Shown piece by piece: positions 52,301 to 62,900 of a stretch of 64,000 nucleotides of DNA (the first letter of the stretch is position 1; the number at the start of each line of letters is the position of its first letter). Below the pieces are notes generated by a model. The model worked only from the letters and a program-made list of their open reading frames with translations, was not told where the DNA came from and did no database searches. This stretch comes from Antedon mediterranea. Its lineage: Eukaryota > Echinodermata > Crinoidea > Comatulida > Antedonidae. The stretch lies in the NCBI RefSeq assembly GCF_964355755.1, contig NC_092680.1:4689001-4753000 (forward strand). The letters run 5' to 3'. The translations under genes were made by a program, and so were the position numbers.

Positions 52301-52890
52301 TAAAATACCGTAATTAAAATATCTTTTAAATGTATACGAAAAATGAATAGAATAGGAATTTAACATTATTAGATTTTCAACAAGTTGATTCCATGTTCGT
52401 GGGCCTGTAACAGTTAAAACGTGTGCAGTTATATTTAATCTGCAAAATGGTATTTGAAGGTAGAAAATTCTCTCATGTGTCAATATTAATTTTCTGAAAT
52501 TTGTTTCAAATACTGAAATTTGTTTCAAATTCTTAAATTTATTTTTGTTGTTTTCAGAAAAATATGAAAGAATTAGATAAGAAGCTCATGGATCAATTTT
52601 TCGAGTTAAGATCAGTTATCCACAAGATGACGTTTTCAACAAATCGACCAATCAGAGACTTGAATATATCAGATCTTGACGAAGAAGATGCTTTTTATGA
52701 AGATGCTGAAATAGTTGAATTTGATAAACAGTGTATACCCGCGCATGAGCAGTACATCCCAGCATTTAGGGGGCGAACTGTTTCTATGATGACTCCACCA
52801 TCTGAACGTCGTTTAAAACTATGGCCTCATAATAGGAGAATGCCGTCATTCACGTCAGAAGATGATGTACCATTAGACATGTTATTATGA
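40359..52890 (+). CDS. Very large acidic protein with FAM167-like C-terminal helix
   Basis: Two coding exons: 40359-44432 and 52558-52890, joined phase 0 across an 8.1-kb intron (donor ATC|GTAAGT, acceptor TTGTTTTCAG), giving about 1468 aa. The first ATG in the long frame is 40359 (MSWLISKVY). Most of the protein is Ser/Asp/Glu/Asn-rich and looks disordered. A short predicted coiled coil lies near residues 435-475 (EISALRKSIEDIVSELDKRT). Near the end, basic KKKKRDDMKKREQALQDK leads into VDWVRDEI|KNMKELDKKLMD, then QFFELRSVIHKM. This matches the FAM167 pattern WLRKEL..M...D..L..QL..LR.DI.KL (W1353, R1355 and following). FAM167A (DIORA-1) and FAM167B are small vertebrate proteins, so a 1.4-kb-codon front end would be unusual. 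Function unknown; the family call is tentative, the gene itself is secure. Confidence 0.8.
45592..45716 (-). mobile_element. MITE-A copy 12 (FAM167-like intron)
   Basis: Left end AAAGTTCTGTCTACACTATC, one reverse CCAAATATGGTAGTAATATG unit, right end TTTGATAGTGTAGACAACGC. Confidence 0.78.
46793..46949 (+). mobile_element. MITE-A copy 13 (FAM167-like intron)
   Basis: Complete copy flanked by TA. Ends AAGCTCTGTCTACACTATCA and TTTGATAGTGTATACAGAGC, with two to three 21-bp units. Confidence 0.82.
49780..49935. repeat. Dispersed CCCCTATTAAAGGGACAC-type repeat
   Basis: Two tandem-like blocks (ACCCCTATTAAGAGGACAG and ACCCCTATTAAAGGGACACT) end in TCCCCTTATAGAGGATATAC. Same family as in USP14 introns 6, 10 and 12. 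Confidence 0.5.
50819..51004. mobile_element. TTAA-flanked foldback MITE (family T, intact copy)
   Basis: TTAA at 50819-50822 and 51001-51004 bracket 178 bp with inverted ends GCTTGGTTCCCACTAG and CTAGTGGGAACCACGC. Inner arms carry GACGTAAACGCAACGCAAGC, and the loop GTTATAGACAGTTAGCAATC. The 4-bp TTAA duplication is the mark of piggyBac-type integration (family knowledge); there is no transposase. Confidence 0.85.
51659..51826 (-). mobile_element. MITE-A copy 14 (FAM167-like intron)
   Basis: TA on both sides. AAAGCTCAGTCTACACTATC and GATAGTGTAGACAGAGCTTT ends, two reverse units. Confidence 0.84.
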
Positions 52891-53773
52891 TTATAAGAAA
52901 GAACATTAATTTTTTTCCAATGCAAACTATTTATTAAAACAATTCTTCCTCATAACCTCTAGAGACTGTTGTAACGGGATTTCAAATTTCATTCCCAGTT
53001 CACACAGACTTTTTGGGATATTCGTAATCTTTTGAAATTGTATTGGATTCGACCGACCACCTGCAGTTAATACAGTTACTGTCCTATAGTTGCCAATATA
53101 AGATCTTATCAATGCCAAGGCTTAGTAAAATTAGCTCGTAACAGCTCATTATCCTATGTTCAGAATTAAATACGGGACCTTTACCTTTACCTGCCTAACT
53201 ACTGTGACAGGTTTGTTTTGATTCATAACAAATATAATAAATGTTATAAATAAAATAGCAGAAATGTATATATATCAATGCTATGAAAGAAAAGGGTTGG
53301 GGATTCTATTGTGTTCTATAGGCACAACAGAGCAAAAAATAAACCAATGTGGTAAAAGTGATTACACGCATTGTCGCCCGAGCACGACAGGCTCTGTATA
53401 ATCATATTATTTATAACAGGATGAGTGATTTAGTATTATAATAAGACTATTCTGACAAGATACTGGTGCTATTTTAATGTTCTATTAAACAAATAATGGC
53501 ATACCTTTATGAAGGTGTGTTGCCATATAATAAAGTTCAACTATTTGTTAGCATATTTGCTTTATTGACAATAAAGAGACACGGATGGTAATATTTATAA
53601 TATTATACAGTAATCTATACCGGTATCTTTTATTTTTAAAATGTGTCATTACGAAGCTAGCTGAAATGTAATACTTATAGGCCTAAAGAAAGTACAATAA
53701 TAGAACCTCTCCTTTGTATCAGGGTCCACAAATATTGTTAGAAACTTTCAACGGGGATATTATGCTTCTCTTA

Positions 53774-54113
53774 TTAAATGCTTGGACGCAACGCAAGGAC
53801 GTTAACGTAACGTAAGCGTGTTAAAGCGTGGTTCCCACTAGTGACGCAACGCAGCGACGTATCGACGCAAAGTGATGTATTGCGTAATCACAAATGGGAA
53901 CCGACAACGCAACAGTGCTGCAAAAATCGCAGGTTTGATTTCACGCAGCGAGGCGGGGGCAAACACAATTATTGGAAGAACATTTTCTTACGTTGCGTAG
54001 GTTGTGTTACGTTGCGTCGCTAGTGTGAACCAAGCTTAACCAATGAATAGCAATAGTTCGAATAATCCATCGCCTGTGATTGGTCAAGCACTTATGTTGC
54101 GTCACCTTTCACT
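53774..54113. mobile_element. Outer, split copy of family T foldback MITE
   Basis: The left half (53774-53820: CTTGGACGCAACGCAAGG ... AAGCGTG) and right half (54040-54113: CCAATGAATAGCAATAG ... GTTGCGTCAC) together match the arms of the intact copy at 50819-51004. They are separated by a second element inserted at the TTAA of its GCGTTTTAACCAATG segment. Confidence 0.72.
53821..54039. mobile_element. Inner family T MITE inserted at a TTAA of the outer copy
   Basis: TTAA at 53821-53824 and 54036-54039. Ends AGCGTGGTTCCCACTAGTGA and TCGCTAGTGTGAACCAAGC. The interior matches the 32925-33157 subfamily (AAATCGCAGGTTTGATTTCA, TTTTCTTACGTTGCGTAGGT). Confidence 0.82.
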
Positions 54114-54951
54114 GAATTATAGGAGTTCTACTGTACACAATAAAATCAAGATGCCTATAATGTATTTAAATCCAAGGTAACTTAAGGCAAAATAGTGGAC
54201 AATGCTAAATCATACCTCAAACAGTTAGAGAAAAATATCAATGTTTTTAATAATGTCAATGTATTTATAATCTTACAAATATTTATATTTCGTCTTTTTA
54301 ATAAACCACTTGTTAGGGTATTTATGAGTTATAAACGTTACTGGTACGTCATTATCTGATGACAATATTACTATTATTTTTTCTATAATTTTGTAATTGA
54401 AAAAGATGATAAAATAGTTGCAAAATTGTAATTGTTTAAAATTATTCGATAGACTCTACGAATGCTATAATTACAAATTCGTGCTTTTGTCAGTCTTCCA
54501 GCGTTAATACCTAGTAAAAAGGAAAAACAGAGTTGTCATTGTTGTCAATTTTAGAGAAAGATGTTCATCGAAAAAAAGGAACCATATAAACTATATAGGT
54601 TAAAAATAAGAGAAACAAAATAACTTTTATATTAAATGTGTAATTTGATTGTTTGATTTTTATATATAAGTATAACTTAGTTTATTATTATGTCGCTTGT
54701 ATGTCTATATAACCATGCTATATAAAGAAAATCAAACAGCAACAACATACAATCACGTGCTAAAAATGTATTAAGAAAAATCTGAAGCAGTGGGGTAGAA
54801 ACTCTTGCTACTTGCCAACTTGTGATTTCCTTCTTTGGTGGATCGTGACCATTTTCTAATTCTATAGGTTTGAGGAACAATGGAAAATGATAATATAGCT
54901 CACTTTTTTATGAAACACATTCTGAATTATAAGGCATGATAGGCCTTTATA

Positions 54952-55091
54952 AAGCTCTGTCTACACTATAAAACTATTTTGACAAAAAAGTATGATATGC
55001 CAAAATATGGTAGTGATGTGCTCAAATATGGTAATGATATGACATCATCCTGTTTTTGGTCACATAAAGTTTGATAGTGTAGACAGAGCTT
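54952..55091 (-). mobile_element. MITE-A copy 15
   Basis: Ends AAAGCTCTGTCTACACTATA and GATAGTGTAGACAGAGCTT; two reverse CAAATATGGTA units. Confidence 0.82.
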
Positions 55092-56361
55092 AAGAACAAA
55101 AATATTTAAATTAGAATGCATATTGTCAAAGCGCATGTTACTAGAATACCTTAATATTTTATGTGTAATAAGTAAATAGTTTCTGAAGTATGCTGTTCTT
55201 TCAGGAGTGATGCGGTCTATCCATCCATACATGTACAAAGCACGGATATTCCGCACGTTCATATATAATTTGATAAAATGTATATGATATATTTGTAAAA
55301 TTGATACAATAGAATTGAATAAAGTAATTTTTTTCGTCAAACAATGAGTTATGATTGATTTAGAGTGAGTTATATTTTTGTAAAAAAATTAACTTTCTTT
55401 CACTTTTACACTGATTTGCATTTGTCCATCTTATGTAATACATTTTTCCAAATAACATTTGATTACAATGGAAATATCTAAACACAAATGTTAAACTTTC
55501 ATTTTCGAAGAGTGGCTGTATACCGCGCTCCATCTGTAATAGCGAATATGACAATATGATGAGTTGTGGAATGTTAATGTTGAGGGCGTGCTGCGTAAAA
55601 TACTTTCTGCGTGTGCGTCCTCGAGTGCTCGCGGTGCATCTCCATGGTAATTAGGTACTTCGGTAGTGCTTAACCCGAGTAACTTTAACAAACTGATCTT
55701 GTTGTAAGGAATACATCCATGATGTAGGCTAGGCTAGGCCCTATACTTACTGTCTTTATTTTTATATACATTTTCATGGGAGTCTGAATGAAGGTAATTT
55801 AACCATACAGCATACTAGTTGCTAAAATCATTTCGCGTTATAAGTGCAGATTACTCATTTTCAAATAGCTAGGCCTAGCATATAGAGACACGCCTACCTA
55901 TGCCTCCTAAAATGCGGACATATAGGTCGTACCTATAAATATATAGCGTGTACCTGTAGCAATACGTACAGTGTAAAATCAGGGAAGAGTGAATTTCAAT
56001 CCCTGCTTTCTTTCACAAACCGCGACTTCCGACTCAATTCCCATGTTTGGAATCCCATTTTCCGGTAGCCTGGGTACGGAAGGAAAAGACCAGCTTGCCT
56101 GACACTTATGATTTTACAAACAATAGGTGTTTCCAATACTCCCATCATATCGATAAGGATCGATTAAAATATAAAACACACAAGCAAGGCCCATTGTATA
56201 TGTGCCCATATCACAGTTTTCAGCAACCCGATTTGATAGCAGTCACCTGGTATGTACCATATCGTATTATTTCTTTTATTAATACAAACTTTAAGTGCTT
56301 GATTTTAAATATAAAAACATTTATATTATTCTTTAAATTATCATTTTGTTTAGAATCATAT

Positions 56362-59351
56362 ATGGTTGATGGTAGCAACGTAGGTTCATGTGGAAAACAT
56401 AACTCTGAGTTTTGCAATCGTTCGCGCTACCGAGTAAAACCACTTCTCACCCCTGATCGTCTGCAGCTGGGAATGACGTCACGATCCTCCAAGATGTCAA
56501 ATACAACATTTCTCACAGCAAGTGGATTGATAATCATTTGTGTTGGATTATATTTTATCTGGACAAAATTTACGAAAAAAGAGGTTCGAGTTTACTATAT
56601 TTTCATATAATTAATATATGGACCAGGGAAAAGTGAAATTGTGTAATTTAACTCTGGACCTAATTTATAAACCCACAGTACTACCAATATTGCATTGTGT
56701 AGCCTATATAGACCAGTGCCACAGCACAACGTATTTGAATTACGGCCATCATGTCTATGATAAAATAAAGCATTATTACTAATAAATAAACTAATAAAAT
56801 CGTTATGTTTTTGTGCGGATTTTGATGACGAAAGAATGAGCCCATGCTGTTCTCTTAAGTTTCAGGTCGTATTTAGAGGTGGTGAATCTAGCTTATTTCG
56901 TAGTAATTTTCATAATAATAATAATAATAATAATACTTTAATTTTTATAATATAAAATATCTATATTCAAGTCTCAATTTTACATACAGGGAAAGAAAGA
57001 AAGACCTCGTAGTAACGAGAGACGCATTTCATTTGATTATGTAGTAACAATTAACGAACCTGTTCCGACATTCATCAAGAACTGTATCGAAATCATCGAA
57101 GAAAATGGTAAATATTGTATAGTATGTAATGAAGCTGTAGCTTGGTGGTTAACATGCTTGCCTCCCAAGGTTGTAACCCACGACTCTTTCAAATCCACTC
57201 CTTAAGCCTCAAATGCTTAGTTTATAAGCATGATACGTTATTAAACAGTTTATCCATCCTGTAATTGGCGAGTTTTTTGGATGCGTATGAAATTTTCATA
57301 CCAGCAAACCGTAAATAATGCTTATTGATAAAATGTTGCAGGATGGGAACGGCGGAGGAACAAAACCAATGTTGATAATGACGTTGTGACGTAAGTGATT
57401 ACATGATTAAGGTACCGTAATACTGTCATCATGTTTTAAAATTTATTTTGTATTTTATGCCTTTGTAGGAAGAGAACATCGCAACATATACCGTTCTCCC
57501 GGCAACAAGAAAAAAGTCGATAGAATATTAGACAATATTCAAGGTAACATTATAGATCTTTTGATGAATAAAACGCGGTGATTGAGCTTTTTAGACATAA
57601 CTTTCATTATTATCACAATCTAAAGATATGACTGTCAACAAGAATCAAGCATTATGATAATAACTCTTTTTTTACACTTTTAATCAAAAACTCTCCATTT
57701 AATAATTCAAGCCCATTCAACCCCCACCCATACTGTACCACTTTGTCTAGCCTTTTGTATAATCATCCTCTTACAATTTTTTTCTATTCTCTCGACTAGA
57801 TTAGAAAGTTTCAGTTTATTTATTTGTCCTCCACATTGTCTCTTATTTTTTCTACAAATATCCCTTTCTTCTACAATCTTCTATGTTTATAAAAGAATGA
57901 TAATAAACGATAAATATTAAAACAAAAGTTACCTAATTCTTTCTTCCCCAGATGCACCAACTTTGTTAGGACTAGAAGATGATATTGATACCATTTGCTC
58001 TTGTCTAAAAGCGTACATTGCTGCTCTTTCAAAACCTCTGATACCGTCTGAGCAGCAAAACGAATTCCTCAGAGTATTTACAGGTACAAATTAATTATTT
58101 TTCTAGAATACAATAATTAACTACAACTACAACTGCTTTAGTGTTTTCGAAGGTCCTCATTAGAATGTTATCTTTATACAAGACAGGCTTCATGCATATG
58201 GAGGATTTAAAATCGATTAGGTGACTGTGCAACCATGTTATTGTTAGTTCCTTATAAACAAACAACTTTTACACCAGTTATAAGTTCTTTAGTTTACACC
58301 AACATGTACTCCATTCAGACACTTCTTACTAATGGTTAATGAAGCACCAATAAAAAAATAAAAATTACACCATGTCTAAACTATCAAACTTTATGTTATA
58401 AAAAATGTGATGTGCCCATATATGGACATGATGATGTCATACCACTACCATATTTGTGCATATCACACTTTTTTTGTCAAACTAGTTTGATAGTGTAGAC
58501 AGAGCTTTAAAACGCTATGAAAACAATCGAGAGAAGTTTGAAATACAACATTTTATAAAAATCCAAATGCAGAATTTAAATAACATACTTTTTACAGGTA
58601 CAAACGAGCAGGAATCCTTAATGAGAATCATCCCAGAAATACCTACCAAGAACAGGAATGTGTTAGCCTCTCTCATGCTGCATCTCAATAGGTAGTAGGC
58701 CTATTGTTTATTAGTCCATAACAATGCATCTCTGGTTATATTTTTATGATAAACGACACATCATATATCATATTTATCACCATCAAACCACAATCACTGT
58801 ATATACGTTTCATGCGTATAGATCAACATTAAACTCTCTCTACACTATCAAACTTTATATGACAACAAAATATGATGTGCACATATGGACATGATGATGT
58901 CATATCAATACCATATTTGGGCACATCACACTTTTTTGTCAAACTTTTTTGATAGTGTAGACAGAGCTCTAGGCCTCTCCCGGTCACAATAATCATCATA
59001 CTCGTCATGTAATCATTGAAATTAAAATGATTTGTAATAATTATTTCCATAATCATCACAATCGTCATCAACACAAAATGATAATCTTTGCTTTTATCAC
59101 CATCTGTAAAATAATAGATGTTTTAATATATTGTCAACCAGTTAGATTGCCTAGTGTGAACACACCTTATCGTTTTTATTAACAGAATTGAGAGTATGAA
59201 CGCAACTTCTTCCAGTTTGAATCTTGCAATTTGCTGGTGGCCTTCGTTACTCCATCGAAACTTTACTGCTGTAGAAAATCTGGAACATGAATCGCCACGT
59301 TTGATCGAAATGATATCAGCAATGATAAGCCATGCAAACCAGTTATTTTAA
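56362..59351 (+). CDS. p190-like RhoGAP with predicted N-terminal membrane anchor
   Basis: Exons 56362-56583, 56990-57107, 57469-57543, 57952-58083, 58598-58691 and 59186-59351 (stop TAA) join in frame to 268 aa. Residues 49-68 (FLTASGLIIICVGLYFIW) are a predicted membrane helix followed by basic residues. The RhoGAP domain (about 95-268) starts VPTFIKNCIEIIEENG and has the arginine-finger segment NIYRSPGN (R122; usual form GIYRVSGN), LKAYIAALSKPLIP, RNVLASLMLHLNR and LNLAICWWPSLL. The last motif and the following FTAVENL resemble p190 RhoGAP (ARHGAP35/ARHGAP5) more than other families. It should speed GTP hydrolysis by a Rho-type GTPase at a membrane (inference). p190 proteins are about 1500 aa; this one lacks their GTPase-like and FF domains. 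The donor at 56584 (GTTCGA) is weak. The start is uncertain: an upstream frame (56047-56249) ends at a good GTATGT donor but is out of phase. Confidence 0.82.
56911..56934. repeat. (AAT)n microsatellite (RhoGAP intron 1)
   Basis: About eight AAT/ATA units. Confidence 0.85.
57131..57215 (+). mobile_element. tRNA-derived SINE head (RhoGAP intron 2)
   Basis: GCTGTAGCTTGGTGGTTAAC carries an A-box-like stretch, and ACTCTTTCAAATCC a worn B box at tRNA spacing. The A-box region matches the SINE at 12205-12302 on the other strand (GTGGCTTGGTGGTTA). Confidence 0.5.
58371..58507 (+). mobile_element. MITE-A copy 16 (RhoGAP intron 4)
   Basis: Left end worn (CATGTCTAAACTATCAAACT), right end intact (GATAGTGTAGACAGAGCTTT). 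One unit. Confidence 0.78.
58831..58970 (+). mobile_element. MITE-A copy 17 (RhoGAP intron 5)
   Basis: Ends AAACTCTCTCTACACTATCA and TTTGATAGTGTAGACAGAGC. One unit. Confidence 0.8.
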
Positions 59352-59984
59352 ACGAAGCAGATTAACTGTAAAACTAAATTGTGGAATAAAATTATCAATA
59401 AAAACTTTGCAATGAAAATGATTAGGGTTGTCTGCACTTTCCAGTATTTTTAGAAATTATCTTCCATTTTGTTAGTTTTTAGAATTAGTTTTAATTGACA
59501 TAATAATATTTTCTTTCTTTTAAAATTTAAACATCCAAACTTTTATTTAATATAAATTTCATTGTGTTAATTTAACTTCGTATTTTCTTCGATTCCGGTA
59601 CTTTTTTTACGTTTTTTTTTCTTTCTTTCTTTTTTGTGACGTACCGGTACAGGTACTTCTTTTACGTCTTTCTTTTTTTGTGACGTATCGGTACCGGTAC
59701 TTCTTTTACGTCTTTCTTTTGTGATGTACCGGTACGTTTTTTACTTCATATTGGGTACTACCTATTTAAAAGTATCGAGCATTTAAAATGTATTACAAAA
59801 TATCTTAAATAAACAATGTACAATTATAAACAGTAGTTTTAACTATATATATAAACAGTGCTCAATTTCTTTATAAAAACCAAGCCAAACAACTTTTTAA
59901 ACTATCATCAAAAATTTTACTTTTATGCAATTAAAAATCATGTTAAAATCAAGTTTAATCTTGTTTTTATTACTTTGTTTGTAT
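59352..59984. other. Convergent 3' ends of RhoGAP and P450 genes
   Basis: Poly(A) signals AATAAA for the RhoGAP transcript at 59385-59390 and 59397-59402. TTTATT at 59966-59971 is AATAAA for the P450 on the minus strand, only about 15 bases past its stop. Between them lies a GTACCGGTAC-rich tandem repeat. Confidence 0.65.
59596..59745. repeat. About 45-50-bp tandem repeat with GTACCGGTAC palindromes
   Basis: Three to four units combine GTGACGTACCGGTAC with TTCTTTTACGTCTTTCTTT. Copies start near 59596, 59643, 59690 and 59729. Confidence 0.7.
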
Positions 59985-62900
59985 TTAACTAATCCATTTG
60001 TTCCCTCGAGGAATCAATTGTATTTCAAACTGGTCCGCCACTCGAATCATATCTGGCTCTGATGGTTCAGTGCTTGTAGTAAGTTTACCTTGAGGTGCAG
60101 CTAAGCTGAACCTTTGTAGAACGGCGCCGAGAAGTGTAAAAACCATCATCTTAGCGAACTGTTCTCCTAGGCACATCCTCCTACCAATTGAGAATGGAAG
60201 GAAACTAGGCGGTGTGTAGATATTGCCTTCACTGTCGAGAAATCGGTCTGCATGAGAAAATAAAATAATAATAACAAACATGAATTTGTAATTCTTTATT
60301 CGAATAAATACGATATACAGTGGGTATGTAATTGTATCTAAATGCATTTACAATTTCTAAAAAAAGGTAGTGTAGTAATTTCAATAGAACATGCTTCCCT
60401 GAATTTTGAATGTCTAGTTCACCATCGTCGGACCACACTGCAATTACATAATCATTAATCAATTATAGCAATTAATCTATCACTGTATTTAATCAGAATC
60501 CGACCCCCAAAAATAGACAATTAACAATATCAATTTATTAATCGATAGCTGATCGATCCGGGTCATTAGCCTGCTCCTCACCTGGATTGAACTCAGCGGG
60601 TGAGGTCCATCTGGATGGGTCATGGTGAACCCACCACAGGTTAGATAACACCATCGTTCCTTTTGGTATTTTATACCCACAAATTCTACAAAAAAATAAG
60701 AAAGTACAGGCCTTTATTTAGTTTGTTCAGCTACTAAATTACTGTAAAGGACATTACGTGAGCATAGTTCCACTTAAATGCTTTCCACTGTCGACATTAT
60801 ACTACTATAGTTATGTATATAATATTTCCTTGGGATTTTTTTTCTTTTCTTTTTTATCTGTCTGTTTAAATATCATCTTTTTCTATAGGTATTCTGCTTT
60901 TTTTTTAACATTCTTTCTTCAACTGTTATCGTTTATTTTTTTATTTTTTACCTACATCTTGTTTACTGTCTTTTTTAAGTAAATAGGCCTAAATGTCACT
61001 TTGAATTTAATTGAATTGAATAGGTTATTATTCATTTGAACATAATAAGGATATATTTTTTAGTTATACGGTATAGGCTATGCTAAAAATTTGATGGCGT
61101 TTTTTCTTTTCTTTTATTCACATTAATAATGTTCTCACTCTGTGTCAGTGATAGTCTGATGGGGTCCATTGAGAGAAGAAAATGAACTATGACGTAAGAC
61201 TTCGAGAACTGTAGCTTCTAGATACCGTAAGTGGCACCTGTTTTTCCAAATTGGATATTGATTTGACGAGTTCTCGTCCAGTTCATTTTGTATCTTAGTT
61301 TGTACCTGTAAAAAATAAAACGAATTTATCATTTTTCCTGGTTTTTAAAATGGATCTTTTTTTTTTCAATGGGAAAAACGTCATAATGTAAGATGACACC
61401 GACAACGTCCAGTTCATTTTGTATCTTAGTTTGTACGCGGTAAAAAATTTAACAAATTTATCATAGACTATGATATTTTTCCTTGTTTTAAAATGGATTT
61501 TTTCAATGGAAGAAACGTCACATTGTAAGATGACTTCAATACTGTTTCACTCGAACAATACACGAAGATTTATTCTGTGTTTATATGCAGGGAGACTACC
61601 AATATAACTGTTACAATGAATGGTAGAGATTTTGTATTTCGTGAATTACCTCTTGGTTAACGGTTAGATATAACATTGCCCATCTTACGGTTTGAAATGT
61701 GGACTCAAAACCACTAGCAAACATTTCCCACGATGTCATAACCCCTTCATCTTCACTCATGCCAAGGCTCAAGAGGGCGTCAACAAAGTCTCTGACGTTT
61801 TCAGGTTTGTAGCTGCATTTGTGACGTTTGAATTCTCTCATAAAAACTTTTTCTCGGATGGAAATCAGCTGGTCAACCAATAGCTGTCGTTTGTTTGGAA
61901 AGATCTAGAAGACAAATAATATTATGAAATAGCTGAGACTCGATCGATTGCGATTCAGACGAAATATATTTTCTATAATGGGTTTAATGGTTTTAAATTT
62001 ATATAGCGCAAAATACAAATAGTCTCTATGCGCTGTTTAGCGTGAAAATGAAAATTTTGATGTAAAAAAAACCACGAAATAGCCTAAGAAAAACCGAATA
62101 AATTGACAAACAGAAAAAAAGACAACAGAAAAAAAAGTCCGAAAACGGAATCTTACACCGCACTGTTTCACTAACTTGTCAAGACAAGCTAGCTATTTAT
62201 TCACAAGTGTCATAGTTAATTAAACACCGTACATTACTTTAAACATTAGATTTTATACCATTCTTAAGATCGGATCAAACACCACCAATACCATTACCAG
62301 TTATATATTGAATACCGTCTCGTATAGTAAAGTACCAACCGTATTATAGCCGAGTAGGGTTCTCAGCGAAAGGCAGTGCCACTTATATTAGCCATATAAT
62401 CTCTTTTCGATCGTGGTGGAAGTCAACGTCCTTAAAGGACGATCCGGCGTATATCTGCAGGTACGGTTTCGAGTGCACGTCTGAGAGCAGCACTTACCTG
62501 CTGTATGGAGTTATTCGGTGTTTCCCTGTCGATAATTCCCTATTTTAGATAATTTGATGCAATATACTACGGTACTGTTTCCAATTGTGGCTCCTATAGA
62601 CCAAAAAAGAACGTTTTATGTTCTAACAATACCCAACAGTTTACTGACCTTAAAAAATGGGAAAACATCCACGATGTCACCTGGTTTGAGAACTATCTTC
62701 AGGTTATTATTCGCCTGAATGAGTTCCTCTAGTTCAGGATCACCGTCTTTATATCGTACACTACATGTAATATTCATAATAATATTCGTGATCACAACTC
62801 CTAACATGCCACTAGGATCAAACGCGTTGCGTTCCATGTTAAAAGAATTCAGTAACTCATCCACATCTTTGAACATCCCTGTACTTGTATCTTCAAAATA

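Larger units (their letters stand above)
52891..56361. other. Intergenic region between FAM167-like gene and RhoGAP gene
   Basis: Holds the 3' UTR of the first gene, a nested pair of TTAA elements (53774-54113), MITE-A copy 15, and a GC-richer stretch (about 55510-55690) that may be promoter or 5' UTR of the RhoGAP gene. A possible 5' exon at about 56047-56249 followed by GTATGT is discussed under that gene. Confidence 0.5.

Noticed and set aside
57342-57390. Possible extra RhoGAP exon (WERRRNKTNVDNDVV) with AG before and GTAAGT after
   Set aside because: It ends in phase 2, which would put a stop into the next exon. Skipping it gives ENG|REHRNIYRSPGN, the normal spacing of the RhoGAP fold.
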